A stretch of DNA of 64,000 bases from Anseranas semipalmata. Its lineage: Eukaryota > Chordata > Aves > Anseriformes > Anseranatidae. A program made the position numbers and the translations under genes. The stretch lies in the NCBI GenBank assembly GCA_013399115.1, contig VXAA01005175.1, positions 110,383 to 174,382 of the forward strand. Reading direction: 5' to 3'. Position 1 is the first letter of the stretch; each line of letters begins with the position of its first letter. This document shows, in pieces, positions 13,561 through 26,300 of the stretch. The notes below the pieces were generated by a model. The model made no database searches. It worked only from the letters and a program-made list of their open reading frames with translations, and had not been told where the DNA came from.

Positions 13561-16500
13561 CAGACTGCCATTTCTATTTGCCATGTGTGTTTGATGATTG
13601 GTCCTCAGTAAGTCCCTCTGCAAGAATACTGATCATGTTTTCTTTTCTCTCTAACAGCTGCTCAGTAATTTCACATGACATAATGTAAATGTATTCATGA
13701 AGTAAAGTGAGTCCCTCTCAGCTCATGTTGATTGTGCTCATGGAGGTGTTCGCCAGTCTGTTGAACACGTTCTGCAGTTACCATCTTTTTTTTTTTTTTT
13801 TTAAACAGACAGAATGCAAACAGAAGACCATACAAAGAAAGACTTGAAGTATTTTGTCTGTCTCTAAATCTCTTTCTCTCCTACACACAATACACATATT
13901 CATTCCAATGGAAGATGTGTGGTTAAATCCCCTGTACTATTTGAAAATTTCAAGAGATAATTTTGTAAATCATCCATTTATGTTCTAGCCCAGTACACTG
14001 CTTCTCCCTGGCCATTATCGTCAGTAGGCAGCCAGTAAGATACTGAAATAGAGTACAGATGCAGATCTCAGATTTAGTTAAAGAGTTTTTTTTTTTCCAT
14101 AAAATATTCTGTAAAACCTTTGAGTTCTTATGTTCAGTTCTTATGTGAGAAAACAAAGCTGATGATTTAGAATTTTAAAATATACTTTATTTTTACAACT
14201 TATAAAATGACAAGCGAGAGAGAATGCCAGATGGACCATTTGGCTTAAAGTTCTAACAAAAATGGAAACAGAAGATGACAATAATCAGGCAAATATCATT
14301 GCATCAATGAAAGTTCCAAGAGCAGCTTGGTTTAAAAGAGTTGAAATAGTTACATGGCAGGCTTGCAAGCATTCCAAATCAGCAGGAATTAACAATTTCT
14401 ACAACAAAAAACAGATAATTTCTCTAAAATATTGTTCCATCTCTATGTGGCTCATGCTTAATTTCTTCAGTTGGCAATGTTGTGCTTTGCATGACATAGT
14501 TACAAGATTTATTGGACTAGAGAGACAGAATATGTAGTAGTTCATGACTAGCATAACAGTACAGTGATTAGGGTACTCACCTAGGAGGAAGGATGCCCTT
14601 GTTTTCATTTATTTAAATATCCTTTATCACTGGAGGATATTTGGTTTTGCAGTCCTGAGGATTTTGTTTTGAGCCTGATGTACATTAATAATGTTTTCAT
14701 CACAGATCCAAGGTATGGACTAAAGTTCCCTCATACAATCTCTAGATGACATTCCTTTGCAAAGTGTTGTAAATGCTTTGGAGAAAAGGTTTAAAATAAA
14801 TAAAAAAATCAAATTGATTAAAGGATATTCAAAATCAGATGAAATTTGGTTGTGAAAAGTACAACCATATATTTAAGAATGAGAAATTAAGTTCACTGAT
14901 ACAAAATAGGAGGTAGATGGATAGGCTGCTATGAAGATTGAAAAAGTCTTGGACTTCAGGACACCGGAACTTTTATACAGATTTACAGTATGATGGTTTT
15001 GGGGGTGGAGGTGGGGGAGAAAGAATGAAATTTCTCTTTGCTGTGTGTAAGAAATGTGGCAGCAGTCAAGGTTATTATTTTTGGCACTTGTGAGGCCATT
15101 TTTGGAATAAATAATAATCAGAGATAATGTATGTTCATCCAAGTCAGCACAGATGCTTAGGGCTGGACTAGATGGTCAGCTGCAATATCTTCAGATACTA
15201 TATGCAACAGTGGAGGGATTCTTCCTTCCTCAGAGAAATTCATGTAGTTCTATATATGAGATATTCTTATCAACAAGCATTCTGCTCCATATTTCCTTGT
15301 AAATGCAAATACACTTTTGGGAAAATATTTCTCAAACTGCCAAATGCCAAAGTATGGAACATAAATATTTAACCTAAGACTCAAATTCTGGTGGAAATAA
15401 TAAGTGCAGAACACTTAATATTCTAGGAATTCTACTTCTGACCGTCAGTTAGAATGATTCTTAATTTTCAATTTGCAAAATTGACAGCAATAAAAATGAG
15501 TAGCTTTTTGTGCAGCATCGGTGCTAAAATCAACAGAATGTCTTTTGTAATGAGGACCGTTTGAAAGATAAACTCTCCATTTTGCTGGGTGAAAGGGAAG
15601 GTGATATGTCTGGCTATTCTTTCTCCCTCATATATAAATCTTACATATTTAAATTAAGCTACGCAACCTACATAGGATCCTTTTTAGTTATGCCTATAAA
15701 TTATATATCCTGAATTTGTCTTTCATGCTAAAATATACATGTAATATACATCAAATACATTTTTGACCATTTCTCTATTATTTTCATACATCTCTAGTAT
15801 ATTTGTACTTGTTTGCTACAATGTAGTTGTAGTATGCTCTTCTCTTCCAAGCTGCTAAAATAAATGTTTGAAAATAACTTTATGATTCATGTTTCCAAGG
15901 TTTACTTCAGAGATCATGCAGCAGCTTCCCACAGGAAATACACTTTTTCAAAAAGAAGAGAACTAGTATCCAAGTCACTTTTATGTCACATCCAGAGAGT
16001 ATCACTGACATTATTTAAAATGCCGTCTACTTAATAACGACAGTGAAAAAATGTGATAGAAAGTTGCAGTTAGGAGACAGAGGTTTATACAAACATGCCT
16101 GAAATTAGAATGAAAACATTACTGAATGATCCTCAGATGCTGAGCATTATCAAGCCATCATGTTGACATTTTCCATATATTTCTCACATGTGGAAAAAAA
16201 TCCGAAGTTAAATATTTTTCACATTTGATGGCTGAACAGGCTTTCAGAACAAATGCCCTTGACTAGTACTTCTCCGATCAATTAAAAACATCAGAGTGGA
16301 TTGCACAAATTAGCTTTACAAAGCTGCAAATTTCTTCCAGCCCAGAGTATTTCAGAACTTATTATTTTAGGGACAGACCTAATAGGCTCTTAAATGTTAG
16401 ATCCCACTAAGCCAAAATTTTCAAAATGGATTCTTCAATAGAGAATTAGTTTTCTAATTTTTCTACAGATAGGTAAGTGCTTCAGAAAGGAATGTAATAA

Positions 16501-16668
16501 CTGGTGATGGACTGATCAGTGCACTGAATGTAAGCAGACATTCAGTATGCACTGCCTGACTTGGTGCTTCATAGCTATGGATATACGTGAGGGGAGCCGA
16601 TTTCCATGTTCCCAGGCCTGTTTAAACATTTTATGTGGTAAAAATTTTCACTAAAATGTTGAACTAAT
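13561..16668. other. AT-rich DNA, possible eroded CR1 tail near 15.15 kb
   Basis: A T17 run lies at 13786-13802. At about 15158-15195 the phrase GGGCTGGACTAGATGGTCAG resembles the plus-strand 3' region of CR1 (a GG-TTGGACTAGATGATC type phrase), but the surrounding sequence is too eroded to delimit a copy. A G-rich stretch at 14999-15020 has several GG or GGG runs. No gene is recognised. Confidence 0.35.
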
Positions 16669-16731
16669 GGGAAGGGAAGGGAAGGGAAGGGAAGGGAAGG
16701 GAAGGGAAGGGAAGGGAAGGGAAGGGAAGGG
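16669..16731 (+). repeat. (GGGAA)n microsatellite with 13 G3 runs
   Basis: Twelve perfect GGGAA pentamers (16669-16728) are followed by a thirteenth GGG at 16729-16731 and then degenerate purines. Regular GGG runs separated by two-base AA loops fit the canonical G-quadruplex pattern many times over on the plus strand. The tract is perfect, so it is probably young or still changing in length. Confidence 0.97.
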
Positions 16732-18010
16732 AGAAGAGAATCCACCTCTGCTTATCTCTCTTGAACCCTTTAAGCACAAAGTCATGCCTGTTTTTCCTGG
16801 CTCAGTAAGTCTCTGAGCTTTTCTGCAGACTGGAGAAGTTCAAACAGCTTCAACAGAAAAGATAAAGACCTCCTGATACTACTCACACCACAATACCATG
16901 ATGATTGTGGCAGATGTGGGTTTGCATGTTTTGAATAACAACATGAGAAAAGAGGATTTCTCTGTAACTGGAAGGAGAAAGAGGAATCCCTGTATTCACG
17001 TAAAAAATGACCACAAGAAAATGTCATATGTTGGTCTCACCTTCTCATGACCTGCAAAATGACAATTCACTCTTTTTTTCCCCTACAGATAAGAGAAATC
17101 ACAAATTTCTCAATTCATGTTGCTGCAGAGACTCAATACATCCAGAATGAGAGAAGCAATACTTTCCTTTCATGGAGCTGTTTTCTTCTTCCCCAGTAAT
17201 TCCAGTTATCCCTTCTCACCCTCAAATTTATGCTCACTGCCCATCCTTACTTAAGATCTTAAGGCCTCACAATTTATTTAAAACATCCACTTGATGCTTG
17301 GCTGTGCTAGGCTTTTGAAGTGCCTAAATCAGAAACTGCAGTGTTTAGAGAGTTTATGAGTTAGAGTTCAGCAGGTGCTCTCAGCTTTGCATCACTGGAT
17401 TTAGGGCCTGGAATCCTACCTGGGCTCTTTTTTCATGCACATTTCCTATTTTAGCACTGAAAATATGCCCCTTTGACGTTGCATTTAAACTAAAGCTAGT
17501 TCCAAAACAAATGGAATAAAATTTCCCAGTTCTTAAATAATAAATGGTTAATATAGCAATAATTACTGATGTATAAATGGAAGGTAGCCCTTAGACCTGC
17601 TTTATGAACAATATTCAGACTTCCATCTGCAAGTTTCCTTTTTCCATTATGTGTTTCAACTCTATCAGATTGGTAATTTTTTTAATATAATGTTCGAATG
17701 AGTCAATTTTAATTCATACAATAGTGAATGAAAAAATATTGATCCCTGCATTAAGAGTAGCATCATACAAAATGAACAAAGCGTATGCTAAACTAATTTT
17801 CAATCCATTTTTAATCCTCCAACATTACTTTCTTTATTTTCCTGAAATTTGAAACCATTCTCAAATAAAATGCTATCTCATCCCTCCCCCTGGTTTTTTT
17901 TTTTTTTTCCCCATTTGTTCCTTAGATTTCTATCTGCCATCTTTTACCTGGCAGATGTGTATGCATGCATTTGGAAGTGAGGAATAGGAGGGGAGAATTG
18001 AAAGAGGTGG
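16732..18010. other. AT-rich DNA, nothing recognised
   Basis: Only short random-looking frames and a T-rich run around 17895-17908 are present. No mobile element or RNA gene is recognised. Confidence 0.55.
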
Positions 18011-18110
18011 ATTTACAGCTGCAATCAATTAACCTGTTGCTAGGGAACAATCAGCTGCCCAATCAAAAAATAGCAATCAGCTGACTGGAGTTAGCAGGAT
18101 ATAAAATGGA
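18011..18110 (+). promoter_or_regulatory. promoter-like cluster: RFX X-box-like site, CCAAT, E-boxes, TATA
   Basis: Within 100 bases lie CAGCTG E-boxes at 18016-18021, 18052-18057 and 18078-18083, GTTGCTAGGGAAC at 18036-18048, CCAAT at 18059-18063 and TATAAAA at 18100-18106. GTTGCTAGGGAAC is close to the palindromic RFX X-box consensus (GTTGCTAGGCAAC type). On the minus strand it reads CCCTAGCAACAG, like the classical X box of MHC class II promoters. The order X box, CCAAT, TATA would fit a plus-strand promoter starting near 18130, or an enhancer. No downstream open frame supports a coding first exon, so any transcript would be non-coding or spliced to a distant exon. The motifs are seen directly; the function is inferred. 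Confidence 0.3.
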
Positions 18111-21100
18111 ATAATGAAGTTTTCTTTTTTTTTTTTTTTGTAGTGCTTACAAAAGGGGAGAGAGGGAAGTTTGATAGCAAGTGGTTGAAATGTCAAGGAT
18201 GTTTCACTCTTAGTTTAGGTGCCTAATTAAAAGAAGGTCTGGCAGCAGGAACTTGGATTTGTGTTTGGTTATCTTTGTGTTTATCAATGGTAATGAAAAT
18301 GAAGGGTAGTAATTCAGCAAGTGGAAATATATTATAGTGGACTTTGTTTGACTGTACCAGGTTAGCCTAACGCAATCTGAGCTGGGCATGGTTTGAAAAC
18401 TCTAGCTATTTTATGGAATGCCAGTTAATTAAAGCTTAATGAACTTTAAAGAGTGAGTTGTGGTTGGCAGAGATAAGAGATGACCCCATCTGATACGTAT
18501 GAAAGCAGTGGATTTCATTTCACGCACTTAGAGTTTGCTCAGGTATATCAGGGATTTCAGACTGGAAATAAAAGTCATCATCTGAAGTTCAAGAGTGATC
18601 TTTGACTCTGGCAAAGCATCTGTTGCAGGTTGTTTTGGGCTTGTGTTGCTTCTTCTGACAGAGAAGGACCTGCTTTAAAATGGCTTTCAGAATCTGGTTT
18701 TACTTTGAAATTTTTAGAGAAATGTTAGAATAGGAGAATAGAATCTGCATATTGACCATGCTTTCCATTGTTATTCTTTAAGCATATTATTTTTGTCATC
18801 TTTGATATTCATAATCTTCAATTTAAAAGGCTGAAATGAAAGATCACTATCTTCAAAAAAATCCACTAACTGCTTACCTTTTTTTTTTTGTGGCCATCCA
18901 AGACAAAATAGATTGGTCCTTCCTGAACACACAACTTTTATTTGCTTGGGATAAAGAGGCAGGCTAAGCTTTGGAATTTCCCTTTAGTCTTATCACCTTG
19001 ATTTTTTTACTTCCATATTTAGATATGTTGATATATCGTAGAGGAATAAAGGAGCAAAAGAGAAGAGGGAGGTTTCTTTCTCATTCATCTATCCAAACAC
19101 TTGTGGTGTCTTAAATATCAGTAGTACTATTGCTAAGAAGCTTAGGTATTTATGCTATATTTCTGCAATATTAATACTCAATTGACATTTATAAATTAGA
19201 AAACCTGATTTTTTTTTTTTAACATCTTAAACAGGAACATCTTAACAGGAATTAATCAACTGAACCATCAGCCTGAGATTGTGTTCTCTATGTATATCTT
19301 ACCACATTGGGATACTATGCTACACGGCTTGCTGTAAGTAAATGTGACACAGAATACAAAATAGCTATATATAACTGCTTTTCGATATGTATAGATAAGA
19401 AAGCTTTCAGAATGAAACATTTAATTTTTATAGTTTCTACTAAAATTGAACTACTGTTGGTCATAGTTTTCTGCTGCAATTGGGATTGCTGTCTTGTTGG
19501 CCAAGGATATTTTCAGACAGTCAAGCTTCTTGAAATACATGGGTGGGAACCCTGATTGTGAAAATACTGTGCTTATATTTGATTTCCTGAATATTGACTT
19601 TAATGTGATTTAAGACTAAGATAAAAAGAAATATATATATGTGATGTATCAAAACCGTCTGTATTTCCTAATGATATAAACAGAAATATCTTTTTTCTAT
19701 TATACAGTGAAGACTGCAACACTTGTTTTATTTATTTGTTCTGTATGGTGGTAGAAGTCTATGTTGTGGAAGTGGTAGAAAAACATCTTGTCTAAGTGGT
19801 CGGGGGGCTGAGACAAGCATTGCAGCCCCATTAATGGGTGATCAAGTCCCCTTAACTGTGTATCCATCTTTGTATCTTATTCCACTCTTGTCAAAATTGC
19901 ATTACTGAATATAGGTTCCCAGGTGCAGCAGCATAACGTGGCTATGCTGTTGGCATGAAAGAAAGAAAAGGGAAGTGCACTGAACTTACAGTCTCAGTTC
20001 TCTTCCTTTGTTCGGGCAGCCTTTGTATGTGCCTAATGGTTGAAGACAGACAAACCAGGGTATAGAGTGCAAGACTGGTGTTGTGGCTGTCTGCTCCCAC
20101 TACATTGCTGTGTGTGGGTTTGGTATCTTGAAGCAGTGAGGGAAGAAGAGAAAAAGTCTGTCATTCTAGTGCAGTCTGGACATTAAATTTCTAAACAGCA
20201 ATGGCATTTCTGGAGACATTTCTTAAGGCTTTGAATTTAAATCTTCTTCAGTTTATGCTCTAGGCAAACTATTTTGCCTCTGCTTGAAGTCACCTTGAGG
20301 TCTGGGTGTCACTTGAGATGAGGTACAGTGATTCAGGTACACCTCAGGATATAGGAGAAGGAAGAATAAAGGTTTAATCAGGAAGCTATATATAATGTTA
20401 TACAGATTGGGGACTTTAAACAGTTTCAATATTGTAAATTTAATATAGCAGCCCATCTCTGCAGAATGGGTAAATTTCTGAAGTTTCAGAGCTGAATATT
20501 AAATGACCGTAGTAATATTCGTATTTATTAACTCAAGGAAATATTATCTACCTTCTAAAATCCTTATTACAATAAAGGATTGTGGAACTATTGGTTTTGT
20601 ATTTTTTTCCAGTATCTAACTGCTGCCTGTGCCTCTTGTGGTCAGTCTTTCTTGTATTGTCATAAGAGTATGCAAGTAAGTAGCAATTATATTTTATTAA
20701 TTTCTGATGCTCAGGTATTTTTTTTTTTATGCCATGATTCCTCTCCAATAATTGTAATGTATATTCATTGTAGGTGGGGATAAAAAACCTGCCTGCGTAA
20801 TAATTGCAAGCTAATTTTATTTTTATTTTATACTTCAATTAAGTATTTTTAAAGAGAAATTTAGATGCTGGCTCTGCATATTCACTGGGATGATTTGTTC
20901 ATAAGGTATGAATAAGATGAAGCCCACAGATATGCACTGTATTTATTGGTTGGGTGCACAGAGAGTTGGAGTCAGGCAGGAGATTATTTTACATTATTGA
21001 TTGTCTTGGAATGACTGCAGTTAAAGAAATCTGCAGTTAGAAATCTGCCTCCTGCTGCAGACTTAACATGTTCCTTATGCTAGGTTTAGTAAAATAAATC

Positions 21101-21529
21101 TGCAATTGGTGAACTACTTGAGCAATAATTATGTTGCAAAGGAGTATCTTGAAGTTTATCTTCTTCAATATGTGTATAATGAATTTTCTTTTAACCAAAA
21201 TATAGTCTTAGCCAAATGTCAAAAGGTTATTGAGTTGAAAGGTGGTAGTGTTGAAATTATTGATGAATAGCATATGTTACAAAATTGGTGCCTGTGCCTT
21301 CTGTAGTTTCACCCCTTTTTCACTTTTTTCCTAATTCCTTAATATGTTCCTTAACATTAAAAAAAAAAAAAAAAAGCAATGTCATTTAAATGATGGTCTG
21401 TTTCTAAGATGGATAGGACAGTGGATAGAAAGACTGATAGCATTTGCTAAGTGGTAGTTGAACATGGAACTTCTGTAAGCTTAAAAAAAAAAAAATTGTG
21501 TGTGGGGGGTGGTGGTGGCTGGGAAGGGG
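18111..21529. other. AT-rich DNA, no gene recognised
   Basis: T-rich runs occur at 18122-18139 and 19209-19220, and an A17 run at 21359-21375. A phrase containing AATCTGC is repeated around 21020-21050. A G-rich stretch just before the CR1 (about 21500-21539) has several GG and GGG runs. No gene is recognised. Confidence 0.5.
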
Positions 21530-23379
21530 ATGTGAAGTCTCAGAGCAAACCTGGCTACAGTGATTATGAGATAGTGGAGTTCAGGATCCTCAGAGGAGGA
21601 AACAAGGCCAGGATCACAACACTGGACTTCAGGAGAACAGATTCTGGACTGGTCAGGGACTTGCCTGGGAGCTCTAGGATATAGTCCTGCAGAGAGGATG
21701 GTCCAGGAGAGCTGGTTAACTTTCAAGGGTTACTTCCTCTAGCTCAAGAACAATCCTTGTCTATGTTTAGAAAGTCAAGCAAAGGTGTCAGGAAGCCTGC
21801 ATGCATGAAAAAGTTCCTGACAAAGGTTAGAAATAAAAAGGAACCATACAAGAGTTGGAAGTAAGAGTTGGGTGACCCAGCCCAACTGAAGCTGAAGCTG
21901 GGAAGCAGTATGGAAGACAGCAAGGATGACTTCTATGATTATCTCAGCAGCAAAAGGAAGACTAGAAAAATACGTATATACTGCCAAAGAGGGTAAGGGT
22001 TCTAATGACAAAAGACAGGGAAGAGGCCAAGGTACTTGATACCTTCTCTGGGAACTGGGAGAAATACAGGCTGGTCAGCCTCACATGAATCCCTGGGAAG
22101 GCGATGGAGCAAATAATCCTGGAAGCCATTTCCAAACATGAAGAATGAGAAGGTGATTGTGTGTCATCAGTTTAGATTTACAGAGTGGAAATTGTGCTTG
22201 ACCAATCTGATCAGGCTTGAGCAACCTGATTGCCTCCTGTGATACAGTAACTATTTTAGGGGAGCAGTGGATGTTGTGTGTCTTCAGCCAGGCTTTCAAT
22301 GCTGTCTCTGATAATACCCTCATTAACAAACTGATGAAGTATGAGTTAGATAAATAGACAATGAGGTGAATTGGAAACTAGTTAAACTGCTGGGCTCAGA
22401 GGATTGAGATCAGTGGCACATCTAGACTTCAGTCACCAGTAGTGTATCCCAGGGGTTGATGCTGGGGCCAAAACTATTTTGTTAATGACCTTGATGATGA
22501 TACAGAGTACACCCCCACCATATTTTTAGATGATATAAAACTGGGAAGAGTGGCTGATATAACAGATGGTTGTGCTGCCATTCACAGGATCTTTGACAGG
22601 CTTGTGAAATGAACCAACCGGAACATCATGAAGTTCAGCAAAGGAGAGGCACAAAGGGGAATTTATACATGGGAATAAACCCATGCAAAGGTACAGGCTA
22701 GGGGCTGACAGTCTGGAAAGCAGCTTTGTAGAAAAGGACGTGGGTGTCTTCTTGAACAACAAGTTGACCGTGAGCCAGAAATACACCCTTGCAGCAAAGA
22801 AAGTCAACAGCATCCTGGGCTGTGTTAGGAAGACCTTCACCAGCAGCTGGAGGGAGGTGGTTCTTCCCCTCTACTTGGGATTGGTGTGATCACACGTGGA
22901 GTACAGTGCACAGAACTATGGGAGATATGGACATGCTCAAGCAAGTTCAGTGAAAGGCCACTCAGATGATTAAGGGCTTGGAGTGTGCGTTAAAGAGGTT
23001 GAAAGAGCTGAGTCTGTCTAACATGGAGAAGAGAAAGGTCAGGAGAATCTTATTAATGTTTATAAATACCTAATAGGAAGGAGTAAAGAAGACAGACCCA
23101 TGCTTTTCTCAGTGGTGCCAGGGGACAGACCAAGAAGCAATGGGCACAAATTAAAATACAGAGAATTCTGCTTAAACATAAGGAACAACTTTAACTCTGA
23201 AGTTGATTGGACACTGCAAGAGCTCAATGAGAGAGGTGGTGGAGTCCTCATGTGTGGAGGTAGTCAAAATCTGACTGGACATGGTCCTGAGCAGTCTGTT
23301 GTAGTTGACCCTGTTCTGAGCAGGGAGATGAGACTAGATGATCTCCAGAGGTCCCTTCCAACCTCAGTGATTCTGTGGA
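21530..23379 (+). mobile_element. CR1 LINE, long but internally deleted and broken copy, plus strand
   Basis: This is recognisable CR1 (chicken repeat 1) non-LTR retrotransposon sequence. It runs from the endonuclease/RT linker of ORF2 through the reverse transcriptase to the 3' UTR. Landmarks in order are: an ATAGTGGAGTTCAGGATCCT phrase near 21570; the linker with basic residues at 21780-21960; an RT start near 22070-22140; the RT catalytic block at 22523-22534, which reads F-L-D-D where CR1 normally has F-A-D-D; the RT thumb region at 22610-22900; and the 3' end with AGATGATCTCCAGAGGTCCC at about 23335-23354, ending ATTCTGTGG. The N-terminal RT region seems to be missing around 22040-22065, where linker sequence passes directly into later RT sequence. 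Several frames are broken by stops and indels, so the copy is inactive. Boundaries are good to tens of bases. Confidence 0.92.
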
Positions 23380-26300
23380 AAGAATTGAGACCACACTTTA
23401 CTTGTTCCTTACTGATTCTTTATGTGATTAAAATCACTCAAGTTGGTCTGTATAATTTTTTTTTTTTTTTGGATGGGGAGCAATGAAAAGTCAAAATTCA
23501 GTCTTTTTTCCTGCTCAGCTGAACTGAATTTCTCCTGTTTCAATAGGCAGCAACTAGTGTTTGGGAGGTGCTATAAAGAACTCAGGTTTTCCATCAGTTT
23601 GGCCTTCTCTTCACACATTGTGCAGGTTATGTCAGCAGATTTGCTGAAGAGAAAATAGAAGACAAATACTCCCCAGATACGTGAATGGCTGCAAACACCA
23701 ACTTCACTGCTATAGGAAAATAACTTATGTAGTGAAAAGACTAATATTAATGTTGACAGACAGGTTGGTGGAATCATTATCTGCAATGATGCTTATGTAT
23801 TTGTTTCCTGCTTCTATGCTTTTCTCTAAGATTATTTTACTAGGGTAATATGCCTAAAAGCAGATCCTTCTTTTTATATCCCTCAATGGAATCTACCTTA
23901 AGCTTGGTTTTGATGACTAAGTAAATGGAGAGAGTTTATCTTTGAGTAAGAATTGCAACAGCCAGCATGATGAACTGGGCAATTTGAAGGTGCTCAGGAA
24001 GCAGGTGTGTTCTAGTATCCTTAGCAAGGGTATGACTTAAATACTTCCCTTAGCTATTACAAAGTACTTTCCAAACACAATAAACACTAGTATTGAAAAC
24101 TTGAGACTCTGAACTTTGAGGGCCACAGGGATTTTGTGGTACCTGAATACAAATGGTGAAACACCTATGAATCCAGCTCAAAATCACTGATTCAGAAACT
24201 TACACAATGTGATGGCAAGTAATTATCAGCCTTCTGCATTCAGTATAATACATTGCATTTATTACCTTATGCCATTACAGTGACAGAGTAATTGACACTT
24301 TCGGCTGTATCAGCGAACTCTCAATTGACTGCAGCATAAAAATATTAAAGTATCATTAAATGGATTTTTATTTTTCTGATATTATATAAAATCTACAGTT
24401 CTGAAAAAGGAACTTAAATATTTTTTTTAAAAAGTAAGAGTAATGACTGAACAAGTTTGCTTTGAAAACAGTACAACAAATAATGTCTTTTTATAGATCT
24501 GACTACCTTTCTCAGTGCAGTAATGGTAACTTTTGTGGGCAAGAGGTAGCGCATATGGTAGTTAATCTTGAGCTATGTGCATGTTAAATGATTGGCAAGT
24601 AGGTTCACACTATTTGGCCAGCCAGCTGATGCTGAACTGCGTGTGTAATATCAAACAGTTCTGTCTGACTTTTTCTCTGTGAAAGTATTAATTTGATCTC
24701 TCCTTTCCTATTCATAGAATTTTCATAAAATCTTCTGGGAACATAAATCTTTTTGAGACTATATCCTGTCTTTGAATTGGTTGAGATGGGATGAAAAGTT
24801 AAGTAGGATGAAAAGTTTTGAGCTGAAGATGGAAGGACAGACACTATGATCTCAAAGGCTTTCTTTTTGAAACCAGAGAAAAATAAATGTTTTCTGACAG
24901 TGTACTCATAGTTATCTTCTGAAGTCAGATGATACCATTGACATTTTTAATGGCAGTTTATTGGTGAGTTGTGCACTGTTTGAAAACTACAAAATAGCCC
25001 CATCGGACTGGAAATGGGACTATGGCACACTCACCATAACTTGAAATAGTTGCAGATGCCTAAAGGAAACAAAACAAAAAGAGCAGTGACAATTTTTTGA
25101 CCTTAGTATTTGAAAGAGGATTAAAATTGTACTTCTGAGTGAAAGGGAAGATAATTGTCTCTTTAAAATTGCATATTACAGATGACAACTAAAGGCTCTA
25201 GTTCTGAAAAATGGGCTACTGATACCTAAATTCTTTTGAGGTTTTGGTGTTTGAGACATTTATCTAGATTGCTGGGTAAATATATGGGCTGACTTATGAA
25301 ATGGCAGAGAAAATCTCAGCATCCAAGATGTCAGAATGCAGTCACCTGAGACAACGAACAAGAAACCATCAGCTTAAACTGGAGTTATTATTTACTTGTA
25401 CCTGTCAATTGAAGAAATAAAATATTATTTAAAAAAAAAAAGTGAGGAAAAAATGAGCAAAGAAGATAGATGGATTTTCTTTTCTCCTTTGCTCCTGTAG
25501 TGAAAATGTGTTGCTAAATTGACATGTGATAATTGTAAACAGTCAGTGTTCATTGTGAGGGGGAAAAAGTGACAAAAAATAGTGTGGTAAGATACGTTTT
25601 GTGTAATAAGTGCCTGAAGGGTCTACCAACTATCACAATTTTATTGGTCTTTAATGTCTGTGTAGTGTCAGGTATAATGAGCCTATGTTCTATAAGGAAC
25701 CTATACAGGAACAAGAAATAAACTGGATATTTTTTGAATATGTGACAACAGAAAAGCTCTGAATAGTGCTATGTTTCTAATCCTTAAATGAACACTGAGA
25801 TGAAAAACTGAGGTAGACAACTCAACAGTGCCAAGGGTGATAATTGAACTGGGAAGATTTAATGCATTGTGATGCTTTTACAATAATGCAATTATTCTTC
25901 TCTAGCATTATTCAAGCAGTGCTTCACAACACCCGCTGCCCTGGCTTTAGTCAATCTTTCTTTATTGTCTGGAGAAGGTTTGCTGAGAACTCACCTCACT
26001 CTTCATCTGAGTTTGGTTGCTACTGTTCTCAAAAAAAACATTAAAAAAAAAAGTGTGTTTAACGGCAGTTGCCAAAATTACTTTTGATAACACACTTGTA
26101 ATAAGATACCTGCTCTTTAATAGTTGTTCAGTTGTGAAATGTGTTGATTTGTCTTGGAATAAATAGACTTAGAATTTGGACTTCTCTGCATTAAATGTAG
26201 AGAAACAAATGAAGAGTTGATCATTAAGGAAGAGTGGCAAGTTTTTAAGAACTACTATAGTACATTCAATAGATTAGATAAACATTTAACAGTTCTGAAG

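Noticed and set aside
16669..16731. Interstitial telomere-like repeat
   Set aside because: The unit is GGGAA, not TTAGGG, so there is no telomeric relationship.
18036..18070. X box plus CCAAT read as an MHC class II promoter
   Set aside because: The spacing and order on either strand do not match the fixed S-X-X2-Y module, and no MHC exon follows. Only an RFX-like site is supported.
22683..23486. Plus-strand frames of 68 and 128 codons as host genes
   Set aside because: Both are pieces of the CR1 reverse transcriptase C-terminus and 3' region, not host genes.
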